64,000 nucleotides of DNA, taken from Candidatus Obscuribacter sp. (GTDB lineage: Bacteria > Cyanobacteriota > Vampirovibrionia > Obscuribacterales > Obscuribacteraceae). How positions within the stretch are numbered: position 1 is the stretch's first letter; each line of letters opens with the position of its first letter. Under the pieces are notes generated by a model. It was not told the origin of the DNA. It saw only the letters and a program-made list of their open reading frames with translations, and did no database searches. Position numbers and translations under genes: made by a program. Location: assembly GCA_016712465.1 (NCBI GenBank), contig JADJQZ010000001.1:5642001-5706000 (forward strand), given 5' to 3'. Below are positions 1 through 9,034 of this stretch, piece after piece.

Positions 1-239
1 ACGTACGCAAGGTAAGAGATCTGACCATAAGCGTGGTCAAACGTATGCGCCCCTTAAGCATTCTAGAAGCCGGTCTCAATGAAATCACCAACAAACTGAT
101 GGGCAAAGGTGCAAGCCGGACAGTCGGTCAAAACGTAACAGCCATGATAGACGGAGACGCCTGGGGCAATACGCCCATGCAGATCGGCATCGCACCACTG
201 GCGGTGCGAGTCATTGTACCGCCGCAAGCCCTTCGATAA
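1..239 (+). CDS. C-terminal end of a diacylglycerol/lipid kinase family protein (partial)
   Basis: The frame is open from the left edge to a TAA at 237-239, so the gene begins outside the window. Its codon choice (GCC, GGC, ATC, CTG) matches neighbouring genes. The last ~40 residues read IDGDAWGNTP...APLAVRVIVPP. This resembles the conserved C-terminal beta-sandwich of the YegS/BmrU diacylglycerol kinase family, where a DGE-like turn is followed by P-x-x-I/F...P-x-A-L-x-V-x-VP. These are cytoplasmic enzymes that phosphorylate lipids. The catalytic N-terminal domain is not visible. It converges on the following minus-strand gene with a 49-nt gap. The family call rests on this short tail only. 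Confidence 0.55.
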   Translation, partial: VRKVRDLTISVVKRMRPLSILEAGLNEITNKLMGKGASRTVGQNVTAMIDGDAWGNTPMQIGIAPLAVRVIVPPQALR

Positions 240-288
240 CAGGCTTGAAGACTTGATTTTCCGCCTATAAATCGCCAACTGCTTGAAA

Positions 289-3054
289 CTATTGTTCAGC
301 CACAAGTAATTCGCCGGCCAGCTTGAGTTCTTCGTCCTTGCCGGCAATCTTCTTGTCGAGGCGAGCCGCCAGCACCTGCTCCAGCACCTGACCCAGACGG
401 GGACCGGCGGCAAAACCCAGGTTTAAGAGATCTCGGCCTGTTATCTCCAGACTGGTATCCACCAGCTCGTCGAAATAGAGCTTGAGAGCCCGGCGCAAAT
501 CGGTACCGACCTGGGCAATGGAAGCGGCAATGGCTAGAGATTGCAGGGGGCGACCTTTGAGCACCAGGTAGAGTTCGGAGCGGCTTAATTCTCTCATAGA
601 AAGGGGCATCTGCCGGTGCAAGTCAAGACCGCTGAGGATGGCATCTCTTTGCTTATTGGTAAGCTGCAGCCTCAAAAGAACAGCCTCGACGCGCTCCGGC
701 ACAAGTTCGGAAAGCAACACCCCCAGGTAAACTATCCAGTTTTCAAAGCGCTCCTGCGCTTCAGAACCGTTATAAGCCTGCTCCAGTCCAAGATTGCCAT
801 ACCTGGCCAGTAAGCGCTCAGCCCGGCGCAAACTGCGCTTGACGCCACCGCTGAAAGATAACTGTCGATCCAGATAGCAAAGGTTACCACCTAATTCCTG
901 CAACAAGGAAAGGGACTTGATACGCTCACCGGATTGCAGAATCAGTTTCAATTCCTCTTTTATGCGCACCCCGCCCAAGTCATCGAAAATACCCATACTG
1001 ACGGCCCGCTTAGCTTGTTCCTTCGTGGTCGGATCCAGGTGAAAGCCGAGCCGTCCGGCAAAACGAGCCGCCCGTACAATGCGGGTAGGATCTTCAATAA
1101 AACTGAAAGGATGCAAAATGCGGATTACTTTGCGCTCCAGATCTCGCACGCCGTTGAAATGATCCACCAGTTCACCGAAGCGGCTGGGATTGATGCAAAC
1201 AGCCAGAGCGTTCACCGTAAAGTCTCGCCGGAGAAGGTCCTGCTCCAGTTTGGACGGTTCCACCTCCGGCAAGGCCGCCGGAAACTCATAAAACTCAGTT
1301 CGAGCCGTGGACAGGTCCACCTCTTGCTCTATGGCGCCGTTTTTGAAGATCAGGTTGGCCGTACCGAAGCGCTCGTGCCTGGCCATGATCTCGAAACGTG
1401 CATCGCTGCGAGCCAGGGTCTCGGCCAGTTCAATCGCCGCTCCCTCAATCACAAAATCCAGATCGAAATTAGCCCGCTCAAGTAGCATATCCCGCACAAA
1501 ACCACCGACGGCATAAGCAGTCATGTCGGCACTTTGCGCCGCCGTTCCGATCACCTTAATGATTTCCACAATAGGCGCGCTGAAGGACCGCAAGCGCCGG
1601 GAGAGATTATTGCCGGAAGCACTAAGACCAGACCTTCTGCTTTTGCGATCGGAACCCCGGTGCACGAGCGCACCACCGCCCGCCTGTCCATACAAAGAAT
1701 TCAAGACATCTTGCCGCGATACCAGCCCCACCAGTCGCTTTTGCTCGTCCAGCACGGGCAACCGGCCGATATCCTCCGATACCATCAACTGCTGCATCTC
1801 AACAAGCGTGGCGTCCTCGGGAACCGTCAAGACCGGGCGACTCATGAAGCCGGAAACCCTAGCATGACCCAGGCGGTGGTGCCGGCTTTGATCGATATCG
1901 CGGCGAGAAATAATACCCACGGGCTCATCGTTGTCCATTACCACCAGACCATCCATGGCGTAACGCAACATGAGACGACCAGCTTCATCCATGGAAATAT
2001 CGGGACGAATGGTACGAATCGGGCTGACCATGATGTCCTTTGCCACCGGCTGCGGTGCCGACATCTGCCTGATCAATTCCACTACTTCCGCTTTAATGGA
2101 ATGGACATCACCGCCCTTGATCACAGCCGAACCGGCGCCGGGATGCCCGTCACCGCCAAAAGCTCGCACCACCTGCCGCACATCGAGAGTACGACTGTCG
2201 GACCGCCCCACCAGGTGCACACGATCTCGCATGTGCACAATGGTAAATGCCCCTTCGCAAGACTGAAGCTCAAGAAGTTGCCTGGTAATTACTGCTAAAC
2301 CATCCACAAAGTCAGGGGTGCTGTGGGCGGCAATCAGATAACGATGTCCCTCCACTTCCAGGGTCATAGACTGCTGCAGAAGCGTTTCGAACAACTCTAT
2401 TTGATCGGCTTCCAGCCTGGTGCGCATGTACTCCCTCACCAGAGCCAGATCGGCGCCGCAGCTAAGCAAGAATGCAATGCAAGCGGCATCACGACTGGTG
2501 GTGCCGGCAAAAGTCAGGCAACCGGTGTCTTCATATATACCGATAGCCAGAACAGTGGCGTCAAAACTCGTTAAGGGCACTGCTTCCGCCATGATCTTCT
2601 CCACCAGAAGGGTGGTGGAAGCGCCGACATACTCTATCTGTGACCCGGCAGCACCGGGAGAAGGCACCGCCCCGACCCGACCAGCGCCACCACTCTCGGT
2701 GGCGCCCGGCGCATGATGGTCAAAGATAATAATGGGCGGGAAAGCAGAGGCGGAACCGGGCATCCTTCCTTTAGCGCGGCCGGGCAGAACCGATGTAAGG
2801 GTAGCCCTGACAGCCTCGTCCAAGCGCTCGATGTGCTGACAATCCACCAGAAAGATGCGATCGACCCTGGTCATGTCGACATACTTGATATCAACGGTGG
2901 GCAGCAAATTGCGATTCAAGGCAATGAAATTACGCACATTGCCGGTGAGCTGATTGCTGAGAACCATCTTGCAGCCGGGATAGAGCCTGGTAAGCGCATA
3001 CTGCGCCGACAGGCAGTCAAAGTCCATATTGCTATGACAGAGGGCAAGGTCCAC
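289..3054 (-). CDS. tRNA nucleotidyltransferase/poly(A) polymerase fused to DHH and CBS domains
   Basis: A 921-residue fusion. Residues 1-~320 form a DHH phosphoesterase with DHHA1 (motif FDHHAPG, then GGDGHPGAGS). Residues ~335-455 are a pair of CBS domains. Residues ~500-900 are a class II poly(A)-polymerase/CCA head with GGFVRD, DLDFV and RRDFTVNAL, followed by the RNA-binding helices. The enzyme should add CCA or only the A to tRNA 3' ends. This domain order is known from A-adding enzymes of bacteria that split CC- and A-addition, so the A-adding role is likelier but not proven. The start is GTG at 3054, with GGGAG 8 nt upstream. It is divergent from the NfeD-like gene across 272 nt in which I see no further gene. 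Confidence 0.9.
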   Translation of the reverse strand: MDLALCHSNMDFDCLSAQYALTRLYPGCKMVLSNQLTGNVRNFIALNRNLLPTVDIKYVDMTRVDRIFLVDCQHIERLDEAVRATLTSVLPGRAKGRMPGSASAFPPIIIFDHHAPGATESGGAGRVGAVPSPGAAGSQIEYVGASTTLLVEKIMAEAVPLTSFDATVLAIGIYEDTGCLTFAGTTSRDAACIAFLLSCGADLALVREYMRTRLEADQIELFETLLQQSMTLEVEGHRYLIAAHSTPDFVDGLAVITRQLLELQSCEGAFTIVHMRDRVHLVGRSDSRTLDVRQVVRAFGGDGHPGAGSAVIKGGDVHSIKAEVVELIRQMSAPQPVAKDIMVSPIRTIRPDISMDEAGRLMLRYAMDGLVVMDNDEPVGIISRRDIDQSRHHRLGHARVSGFMSRPVLTVPEDATLVEMQQLMVSEDIGRLPVLDEQKRLVGLVSRQDVLNSLYGQAGGGALVHRGSDRKSRRSGLSASGNNLSRRLRSFSAPIVEIIKVIGTAAQSADMTAYAVGGFVRDMLLERANFDLDFVIEGAAIELAETLARSDARFEIMARHERFGTANLIFKNGAIEQEVDLSTARTEFYEFPAALPEVEPSKLEQDLLRRDFTVNALAVCINPSRFGELVDHFNGVRDLERKVIRILHPFSFIEDPTRIVRAARFAGRLGFHLDPTTKEQAKRAVSMGIFDDLGGVRIKEELKLILQSGERIKSLSLLQELGGNLCYLDRQLSFSGGVKRSLRRAERLLARYGNLGLEQAYNGSEAQERFENWIVYLGVLLSELVPERVEAVLLRLQLTNKQRDAILSGLDLHRQMPLSMRELSRSELYLVLKGRPLQSLAIAASIAQVGTDLRRALKLYFDELVDTSLEITGRDLLNLGFAAGPRLGQVLEQVLAARLDKKIAGKDEELKLAGELLVAEQ

Positions 3055-3326
3055 GGTGTAATCTCCCGCCCTTATTGTACACTTCGAACCAACCTCGCCC
3101 GCTGGGGACGAGCCTTCTCGGCAAAAGGCAGACCGGTCGCTTCAGCCGGACGGGCAACCGTTTAAACCGTGGCGAGATTGGAGCATGACTCACATTTAGC
3201 TATTTCTTTAGCTTTGCTGAGGCTTTGAGCGTTTATCCAAGCAAGGACCTGGGTATCTTTCATACACTGCTGATTGCAGCGGAAACCTGCTCCACACTTC
3301 TCGACACCAAGGTCTAAACGACGCTC

Positions 3327-4064
3327 ATGTTCGCGCTCGATTCACTCACGCAACTCTACCTGGCCTGTACGGTTCTCGGCTGGGGCTTCATCATCGTCTC
3401 CTTCTTCATGGGAGGCTTTGGCGACAGCGGTGACAGCTCCGATCCGGGTCACCTGCACTTACATCAGCATGGGGATTGCAGCTTAGGCGACGCTCACGGC
3501 CATGCTATCAGCCATGACGGAGGTCATGGTGGAGGTCATGGCGGAGGTCATGGCGACGGATCCGCCAGCGACGGTCACGCGAACGCAGATAGCCTGAAGT
3601 CCACCTCCAACACCGTTGTGGCCTCCGTCAGGACTCCCACCTATTTTCAACTCCTGGGTATCTTCAATCCTACTTCCATTTCAGTTTTCACAGGCTTTGT
3701 AGGGCTGACCGGTCTGACTCTCATGAAAAGTCTGCCTGTTCTAGGCATAGTGTCGCTAGTGCCGTCCATAATTGTCGGTCTGATAGCAGTAGTGGTCATG
3801 CGCAACGTCTTCTCCTATCTGACAGCCAAGCTGAACGTCTCCAATACTCTCAAATCAACCGACGCCATCGGACACGTGGCTGAGGTGAGCGCCTCTATTA
3901 CTGAGGGGGGCACCGGTGAAGTCACCTACGTGATTGGAACGACCAGGTTCAATGCCGCAGCCAAGAGTGCATCAACAAAGGAACCAATCAAACGCGGCGC
4001 TAAAGTAATGATTGTCGAGCGAGAGGGGCACCTTGTATTTGTAGAGCCCTATCAGGAATCCTGA
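3327..4064 (+). CDS. NfeD-like membrane protein with a His/Gly-rich loop
   Basis: A 245-residue protein. There is an N-terminal membrane segment (residues ~8-32), then a His/Gly/Asp-rich stretch (~35-90) containing three HGGG-type units. Two or three further hydrophobic segments follow (~115-170), and the last ~70 residues form a compact beta-rich region ending VMIVEREGHLVFVEP. That layout matches NfeD/YuaF-type proteins, whose C-terminal OB fold works beside flotillins. The adjacent downstream gene is a flotillin, as in many bacteria, which supports the call. The His-rich loop could bind metal; that is inference. No strong ribosome binding site precedes the ATG. The gene pair is split by a 339-nt gap, so co-transcription is uncertain. 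Confidence 0.65.
   Translation: MFALDSLTQLYLACTVLGWGFIIVSFFMGGFGDSGDSSDPGHLHLHQHGDCSLGDAHGHAISHDGGHGGGHGGGHGDGSASDGHANADSLKSTSNTVVASVRTPTYFQLLGIFNPTSISVFTGFVGLTGLTLMKSLPVLGIVSLVPSIIVGLIAVVVMRNVFSYLTAKLNVSNTLKSTDAIGHVAEVSASITEGGTGEVTYVIGTTRFNAAAKSASTKEPIKRGAKVMIVEREGHLVFVEPYQES
3519..3554 (+). repeat. three 12-bp tandem repeats in the His-rich loop
   Basis: Three consecutive copies of GGAGGTCATGGY encode repeated GGHG units of the NfeD-like protein. The copies differ at a single position, so the array probably expanded recently by slippage. Confidence 0.85.
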
Positions 4065-4403
4065 TTATAAGCCTCAGCCATAGGTGATGCCGTTTGCAGG
4101 TTGCCAGGACGAGCAAGCTAAAAGCTCCAGGTTCGACGCCTGCACATCAAGGCAAACTGCCTGGTATCTCAAATTCTTCAGCAAAACAATGATGCCCCTT
4201 GGAGGCGGTTGTCAAGATTATAAAGGAATATGATTGATCGGCGCCAACGCCACCATATTCGGTATAGGATAGGCTCAATCAAATAAACACCAAACACAAA
4301 AAAATATCAGACAGCCGCCAAGTTAATTACCTGACAAGGGAATAAGGCTGCTAGAGATTAAATCTATTCGGTCGGATCAAAACTGACAGGAGGTTCAAAA
4401 GAG
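4065..4403. other. intergenic region before the flotillin gene
   Basis: This 339-nt stretch holds no convincing open reading frame or RNA gene. A tRNA-like T-arm string (GGTTCGA near 4130) has no matching acceptor stem. The only clear signal is the flotillin ribosome binding site CAGGAGG at about 4388-4394. Confidence 0.5.
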
Positions 4404-5990
4404 ATGGACATCATGGTTGTTAGTGGCGTTGTAATTGGGTTCGCAGCCCTGATCATCGTCTGCTACTTTTTCGCCAACCTCTATCAGAAATGCGGTCCGA
4501 ACGAAGCAATGCTAATCACGGGTTTCACCCGCGGCGGACCTCAGATCGTCAGAGGTGGAGGCATGATTGTAATGCCGTTATTTCACCAGAAGAACATTCT
4601 TTCTCTGGAAGTAATGACGATAGAAGTACATTCGCAAGCACCGATGATCACAAAAAACGGTATCCCCATTTACGTAGATGGTGTCGCCCAGGTGAAGGTT
4701 CGCGGTGACGAAGAAGCTATCGCTACAGCAGCAGAACGCTTCCTCAACAAAAACCAGGACGAGATAGCCACAGTCGCCCACGAAACTCTCGTCGGTCACC
4801 TGAGGGCGATTCTAGGCACTATGACCGTGGAAGAACTGATCCAGAGCTTCGATTCCTTCGCCTGCAAAGTGCAGGAAGTTTCCGTAGCCGACCTGGCCAA
4901 GATGGGACTGACGGTCGATTCATTCACCATCAAAGAGATAAGAGACACTGTCGGCTACCTGGAAGCCCTCGGCAAGAAGCAAACAGCTGAAGCAAAAAGA
5001 AACGCCGCTATCGGCGAAGCGGAAGCCACAAAAGAAACTGAAATTGCCCGGGCTAGTGCTTCCAGAGACGCTCAAATCGCTCAAGCACAGGCCGCAGAAG
5101 AAGGGGCAAAGGCCAAGCTCGCCGCAGATACTCGCGTAGCGGAATCCTCTAAAAACTTCCAGGTTTCGCAAGCTCAGTATCAAGCGGAAGTTTCTCGCAC
5201 TAAAGCCGCATCTGACATGATGTACGACATCGTGAAAGCGCAATCGCAGCAGAAGCTCATCGAAGAAACGCAGAAGATCAAAATCATCGAAGCGCAGAAA
5301 GAGGTGGAACTGCAACAGGTAGAAGTGACCAAGCGCCAGGTAGCCCTGGAAGTGGAAATCACCAAACCGGCCGAAGCCGAACAGCTGAGAATCAGATTGA
5401 TGGCTCAGGCCGAGCAGGAAAAACGCAGAATGCTTGCCGAAGCTGATGCTCTATCTGCCAAGCTGGCTGCCCAGGGTCAAGCGGAAGCCATGAAACTGAA
5501 AGCCATGGCGGAAGCCGACGCAAAACGCGCCATCGGTATGGCGGAAGCGGAAGCGGAAAGAGCCAAAGGTCTATCCGAAGCTCAGGTCACTGCGGCCAAA
5601 GGACAGGCAGAAGCCGACGCCATGGCCAAGAAAGCAGAGGCCTACAAGCAATACAACGACGCTGCCATCGCCAACATGATAGTTGAGAAACTGCCTGAAC
5701 TGGTGCAAGCCGCTGCCTCTCCTCTAGCCAAAGTGGGCAATATCACCCTCCTTTCCAGCGGTGGAGAATCAACCGGCATCACCAAAATCTCAGCAGACGT
5801 GATGGGTGTCGCCGCGCAGAGCCTGACCATGATCAAAGGCTTAACGGGGGTAGATCTGACCGAATCTCTGAAAAACAAAATCAGCGCTTCGACAGAAAAA
5901 GGCAACTCCGGAGGCAATTCCAATCCTGGAAACAACACCGGCGTCCCACAAGCTACCGTGAAGTTGCCTCCCACTCAGAATAACGGCTGA
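4404..5990 (+). CDS. flotillin-family SPFH membrane scaffold protein
   Basis: A 528-residue protein. An N-terminal hydrophobic segment (~5-25) anchors it. An SPFH/prohibitin-type domain (~30-200) includes the flotillin-like IVRGGGMIVMP stretch. A long Ala/Glu/Lys-rich coiled coil follows (~195-420) with repeated AEA motifs, then a hydrophobic flotillin tail and a disordered Gly/Asn-rich end. Flotillins scaffold ordered membrane microdomains at the cytoplasmic face. The start is well set: CAGGAGG sits 10 nt before the ATG. The upstream NfeD-like gene is the usual partner. The P-loop ATPase and binding-protein genes follow on the same strand at short spacing and may be co-transcribed. Confidence 0.9.
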   Translation: MDIMVVSGVVIGFAALIIVCYFFANLYQKCGPNEAMLITGFTRGGPQIVRGGGMIVMPLFHQKNILSLEVMTIEVHSQAPMITKNGIPIYVDGVAQVKVRGDEEAIATAAERFLNKNQDEIATVAHETLVGHLRAILGTMTVEELIQSFDSFACKVQEVSVADLAKMGLTVDSFTIKEIRDTVGYLEALGKKQTAEAKRNAAIGEAEATKETEIARASASRDAQIAQAQAAEEGAKAKLAADTRVAESSKNFQVSQAQYQAEVSRTKAASDMMYDIVKAQSQQKLIEETQKIKIIEAQKEVELQQVEVTKRQVALEVEITKPAEAEQLRIRLMAQAEQEKRRMLAEADALSAKLAAQGQAEAMKLKAMAEADAKRAIGMAEAEAERAKGLSEAQVTAAKGQAEADAMAKKAEAYKQYNDAAIANMIVEKLPELVQAAASPLAKVGNITLLSSGGESTGITKISADVMGVAAQSLTMIKGLTGVDLTESLKNKISASTEKGNSGGNSNPGNNTGVPQATVKLPPTQNNG

Positions 5991-6051
5991 GTGGACGAAA
6001 ACGAAAACGAAACCGGAAAGACAGCAACAAGCAAGCTGAATTGAGGCAGCC

Positions 6052-6630
6052 ATCAACAGTAAGGAAACAAGAATCATAGTTGTTGGTGCAAGCGGAGTCG
6101 GCAAAACCACCCTGGTGGATGCGCTGGCTCCGCGCCTTAATTTACCGGGTATTCCGGAAATCGCAAGAGTCATCTGCCGGGAGCGCGGCATCAAAAAGCT
6201 CAGCGACATTCCGCAAAGTGAGCAGGAAGAGTTCAAGTTCGCGGTTCTGAAAAGACAAATAGAAGAAGAAGAGAAAGAAAAGAACTTCCTCTGCGACCGC
6301 TCCACTCTGGATGCCTGGGTGCTCTGGCAGCGGTGGAACATCTGCCAGGCCATGACCTATGACACGGAAAAGTTCTACAGACTCGCCAGAGAGCAAGCCG
6401 GCAAATACAGCCATATTCTCTACATCCCGCCGGTCTTCACCCCGCCCGAAGACGGATTTCGCTGGACGGATCCGGACTATCAGAGGCAAATAGACCGCCT
6501 GGTGAGAATGACCCTATTTGAATGGAACCTCTGGCCAAGCACGTGTACAATAAGAAGCTCGACTCCGGAAGCGCGAGTAGAAGAAGCCCTGCATTGGCTG
6601 CAAGCCAACACAGGACTCAGCCACGAATAA
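6052..6630 (+). CDS. P-loop ATPase/kinase-like protein, probable AUC start
   Basis: The reading frame encodes a Walker A motif GASGVGKTT at the extreme N-terminus, a CDRS segment resembling Walker B, and about 190 residues in total. This resembles the AAA_28/NadR-type nucleoside-kinase-like ATPases. The frame is bounded upstream by TGA at 6037, and no ATG, GTG or TTG lies between that stop and the P-loop. The only GTG (6115) would remove Walker A. The best start is ATC at 6052, five nt after GAGG, giving MNSKETRIIVVG. A sequencing error changing ATG to ATC is the alternative. It lies about 60 nt after the flotillin gene and 26 nt before the binding-protein gene. Substrate unknown. Confidence 0.7.
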   Translation: MNSKETRIIVVGASGVGKTTLVDALAPRLNLPGIPEIARVICRERGIKKLSDIPQSEQEEFKFAVLKRQIEEEEKEKNFLCDRSTLDAWVLWQRWNICQAMTYDTEKFYRLAREQAGKYSHILYIPPVFTPPEDGFRWTDPDYQRQIDRLVRMTLFEWNLWPSTCTIRSSTPEARVEEALHWLQANTGLSHE

Positions 6631-6655
6631 GCCGGGAAAGAGCCGCAATATCCCC

Positions 6656-7729
6656 ATGGAAAGCCAAGACAAACCCTCCACAGACGCAAAACCAGGTGCC
6701 CAAAGCGGCGGCACCGGTGCGATTACAGAGGAATTTCCCGGCACCCGACTCATCCAGATAGGACTGATGACAGCCGGACTGCTCTTCAATAACAGCAGCC
6801 AGGCCGCTCCAGTCCAGGTTAACAAACCGCCGGCAACCGGCAGGGCTTCTCAATCCAACGCAAAAGTGCAGGACAGACCGATTCGGCTGGTATCGCTAGC
6901 TCCTTCCAATACCGAGCTGCTTGCCGCGCTGGGAGCAGCTGACCACCTGGTGGGCGTCTGCACCTACTGCGACTACCCCCAACAAATTTCATCCATTACC
7001 AGGGTCGGCACTTTCGTATCAGCAAATCTGGAGAGGCTAGCCAGGCTCAAACCCGATGCCGTACTGCTTGTTTCCGGTCAAGAACATCTGGAAGCAATAC
7101 TCAAGCACAATAATTTCAAAACCCTGGTTCTGAAGAACAATCACCTGAATGATATAGGTTTGAACATCAAAGAGCTGGCCAGGCTGGTTGGGAAAGAAGG
7201 CAAAGGAGAAGCACTGGCAAAAAACCTTGAAGACAGCCTGAACTCCTTCCACAACATAATAGGCAGTGCCAATCGCAAGCCGCGCGTCTTTTACTGCGTC
7301 TGGCCCAAGCCGTTAATGACGGTTGGGAAAAGCAGTTTCCTGGACGGAGTCATCACCGCCTGCGGTGGCATCAACATCGCCTCCGGATTGGAACCCGCCT
7401 ACCCCTCCTACAACGCCGAAAAGCTTCTTCTAGCACAGCCGGACGTAATCATTATGCCTTACGAAGCAAGAACGCAGGAATTTCTGAAGCAGTCCCCCTG
7501 GAAGAACCTTAAAGCCGTAAAAAACGGTCAGGTCTATTTTCAGCCGGAGCCGCGTTGCGACATGCTGGCCAGACCAACATTACGAATTCTAGATGGGCTG
7601 GCCTGGCTTGGTGAAAAGTTGCATCCGGAGCTGGCCTCAAATCTCTCCGCCTGGCACAAAACCTCACAGCAATTGACTAGAACAGCAAGCACCGTAACAC
7701 CACTGACGACACAAGCCGCCCTGCGCTAG
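6656..7729 (+). CDS. BtuF-like periplasmic/lipo-type substrate-binding protein
   Basis: A 357-residue member of the Peripla_BP_2 (BtuF/FhuD) fold. The mature part begins at about residue 75 with IRLVSLAPSNTELLAALGA, continues through VGVCTYCDYP and LKPDAVLL, and ends with VYFQPEPRCDMLARPTLRILDGLAWL, all typical of cobalamin or iron-chelate binding proteins. The N-terminus has a polar ~30-residue lead, then a hydrophobic segment ending NNSSQAAP. That suggests export or membrane anchoring, although the signal is unusually far from the first Met. No permease or ATPase of an ABC importer is adjacent, so it is an orphan here. Ligand (B12, heme or siderophore) cannot be told. Confidence 0.75.
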   Translation: MESQDKPSTDAKPGAQSGGTGAITEEFPGTRLIQIGLMTAGLLFNNSSQAAPVQVNKPPATGRASQSNAKVQDRPIRLVSLAPSNTELLAALGAADHLVGVCTYCDYPQQISSITRVGTFVSANLERLARLKPDAVLLVSGQEHLEAILKHNNFKTLVLKNNHLNDIGLNIKELARLVGKEGKGEALAKNLEDSLNSFHNIIGSANRKPRVFYCVWPKPLMTVGKSSFLDGVITACGGINIASGLEPAYPSYNAEKLLLAQPDVIIMPYEARTQEFLKQSPWKNLKAVKNGQVYFQPEPRCDMLARPTLRILDGLAWLGEKLHPELASNLSAWHKTSQQLTRTASTVTPLTTQAALR

Positions 7730-7753
7730 CCCTTTAGTTGACTGAGGCGAGAC

Positions 7754-8908
7754 CTATATGTGCACCGGAGCAGGTTCGCTAACAAACGGGAAGAACTGGG
7801 GCGAAACAAAAAGGCGAATCTTGTCCTTACCAACTGGCTCTCTAAATAAACAAGCTCCCAAAAGCCTTGAGCTTGTAATTTTTTCAAGTTTTTCACAAGA
7901 GAATGGCAACTGCGTCAAAGCCGCATAAAGAGCGACAGTCTTGCGGCTAATACCATGAAACTCTTGCTTGATCAGTTGACAAAAGGAATCAACGGACTGT
8001 TGCAAATCAGCAGAAAGAGAACTGCCGCTTTCCTTATGTGCGGTTTCACTAGAGTTGGGCGACCAGCGGAAAGGCTCTCCACAAGCAAGACCAAACTTGC
8101 CGCCCACAAGCGAAACGATCTTAGAATCCAATTCTAGAAGCGTAAGAGCCACGTTTATTTCAGCAGTCTTAAAGTCGTTGTGGCGACAAATCTCATCAAA
8201 GGTTTTCTCTCCTCCGGTTAGCAGTTCCAGTATTGCCGCCCCAACTGCATTTACGCTACCTTCGGAAGCCTCTTGCTTGCTCGCACTGGTCGGAGGCGCG
8301 GAGTTTGTCTTCGGCTGAGGACTCTCAGAAGGCTCAATGGCTCTAGAGGCGCCGCCGTTGGACGTTTGCAAATTCCTGTCTGGCAGCGGTTCTTCAGTCA
8401 CCGGATGCTGCCAACTGAGAGTTTCCAGACTACGCTTATTGAAGATTTGCAGAAACAGGCTGGAACTAGCTTGAGTTGCATTCTGCTTCCCTTCAGAGTT
8501 GACTACGAAAAAGAGACTCTTGTACATATTCAATGCTGAGGACTGCGCTATCTGGAGGAGAAAAGAAAACCCAGAGGAGCTGATTTTTATGTCGTGCTCA
8601 AATAGCCAGATGGCTGCCATCCAGGGGCGCAATTTGCGGGCACCGTGAAAGACCGTTCCCGCCGTCAACCAGGTTACCCGGCAACAGCTTTCACAGCGAG
8701 TACTACGACTGAGAGGACTGAACTGCAAGGCACGAGAGTTACAGCTTCGGCAAAAGAGTGCATTGTTTGCAGTAAGTGCATCGAACAAGGCAAACCAACA
8801 AGCTCCCTCGTCAGGGTAAATAGAGCAAAACTCCTCCCAAACGACACCGACTTTATCCAAAATCTTTTGCAGTCTCTTATCGTGACCGTCTAAAACTCGC
8901 CCTGTCAT
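7754..8908 (-). CDS. IS1595-type zinc-ribbon protein fused to a DprA-like winged helix (putative DNA-binding regulator)
   Basis: The chosen start is ATG 8908, preceded by GGAGGG at 6 nt; an upstream ATG at 8929 lacks such a site. Numbering from the upstream Met, Cys60-x2-Cys63 and Cys79-x2-Cys82 form a zinc ribbon. It is followed by TAGTVFHGARKLRPWMAAIW and a helical segment, which is the N-terminal module of IS1595/ISXO2 transposases. The DDE catalytic domain is absent. A Pro/Ser-rich linker (~180-225) leads to a winged-helix-like module (~228-285, AILELLTGGEKTFDEI...) resembling the DprA C-terminus, then an unrecognised tail. No terminal inverted repeats flank the gene, so it is not a mobile element. 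A domesticated DNA-binding role is inference. It is divergent from hemA. Confidence 0.6.
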   Translation of the reverse strand: MTGRVLDGHDKRLQKILDKVGVVWEEFCSIYPDEGACWFALFDALTANNALFCRSCNSRALQFSPLSRSTRCESCCRVTWLTAGTVFHGARKLRPWMAAIWLFEHDIKISSSGFSFLLQIAQSSALNMYKSLFFVVNSEGKQNATQASSSLFLQIFNKRSLETLSWQHPVTEEPLPDRNLQTSNGGASRAIEPSESPQPKTNSAPPTSASKQEASEGSVNAVGAAILELLTGGEKTFDEICRHNDFKTAEINVALTLLELDSKIVSLVGGKFGLACGEPFRWSPNSSETAHKESGSSLSADLQQSVDSFCQLIKQEFHGISRKTVALYAALTQLPFSCEKLEKITSSRLLGACLFREPVGKDKIRLFVSPQFFPFVSEPAPVHI

Positions 8909-9034
8909 GGTCAGCCCTCCTTGCTTCATTTTCTAAGACGAAAAACGTCGCCAAAAAGTTCAACCGCACCCTTGCCGACTTATAGTTTTTCGTTATCGGT
9001 TGAAAATTCGTGACCACACCAACCTGCTGCCATT

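Noticed and set aside
63..288. Minus-strand frame beyond the end of the nucleotidyltransferase gene
   Set aside because: The plus strand here matches the C-terminus of a lipid kinase with local codon usage, so the minus frame is a shadow.
1534..2298. Plus-strand frame (254 codons) inside the nucleotidyltransferase fusion
   Set aside because: Lies opposite the CBS and DHHA1 coding sequence and shows no domain of its own.
4120..4160. GGTTCGA string resembling a tRNA T-arm
   Set aside because: No complementary acceptor strand or anticodon arm lies at the right distances upstream, and the stem has a mismatch.
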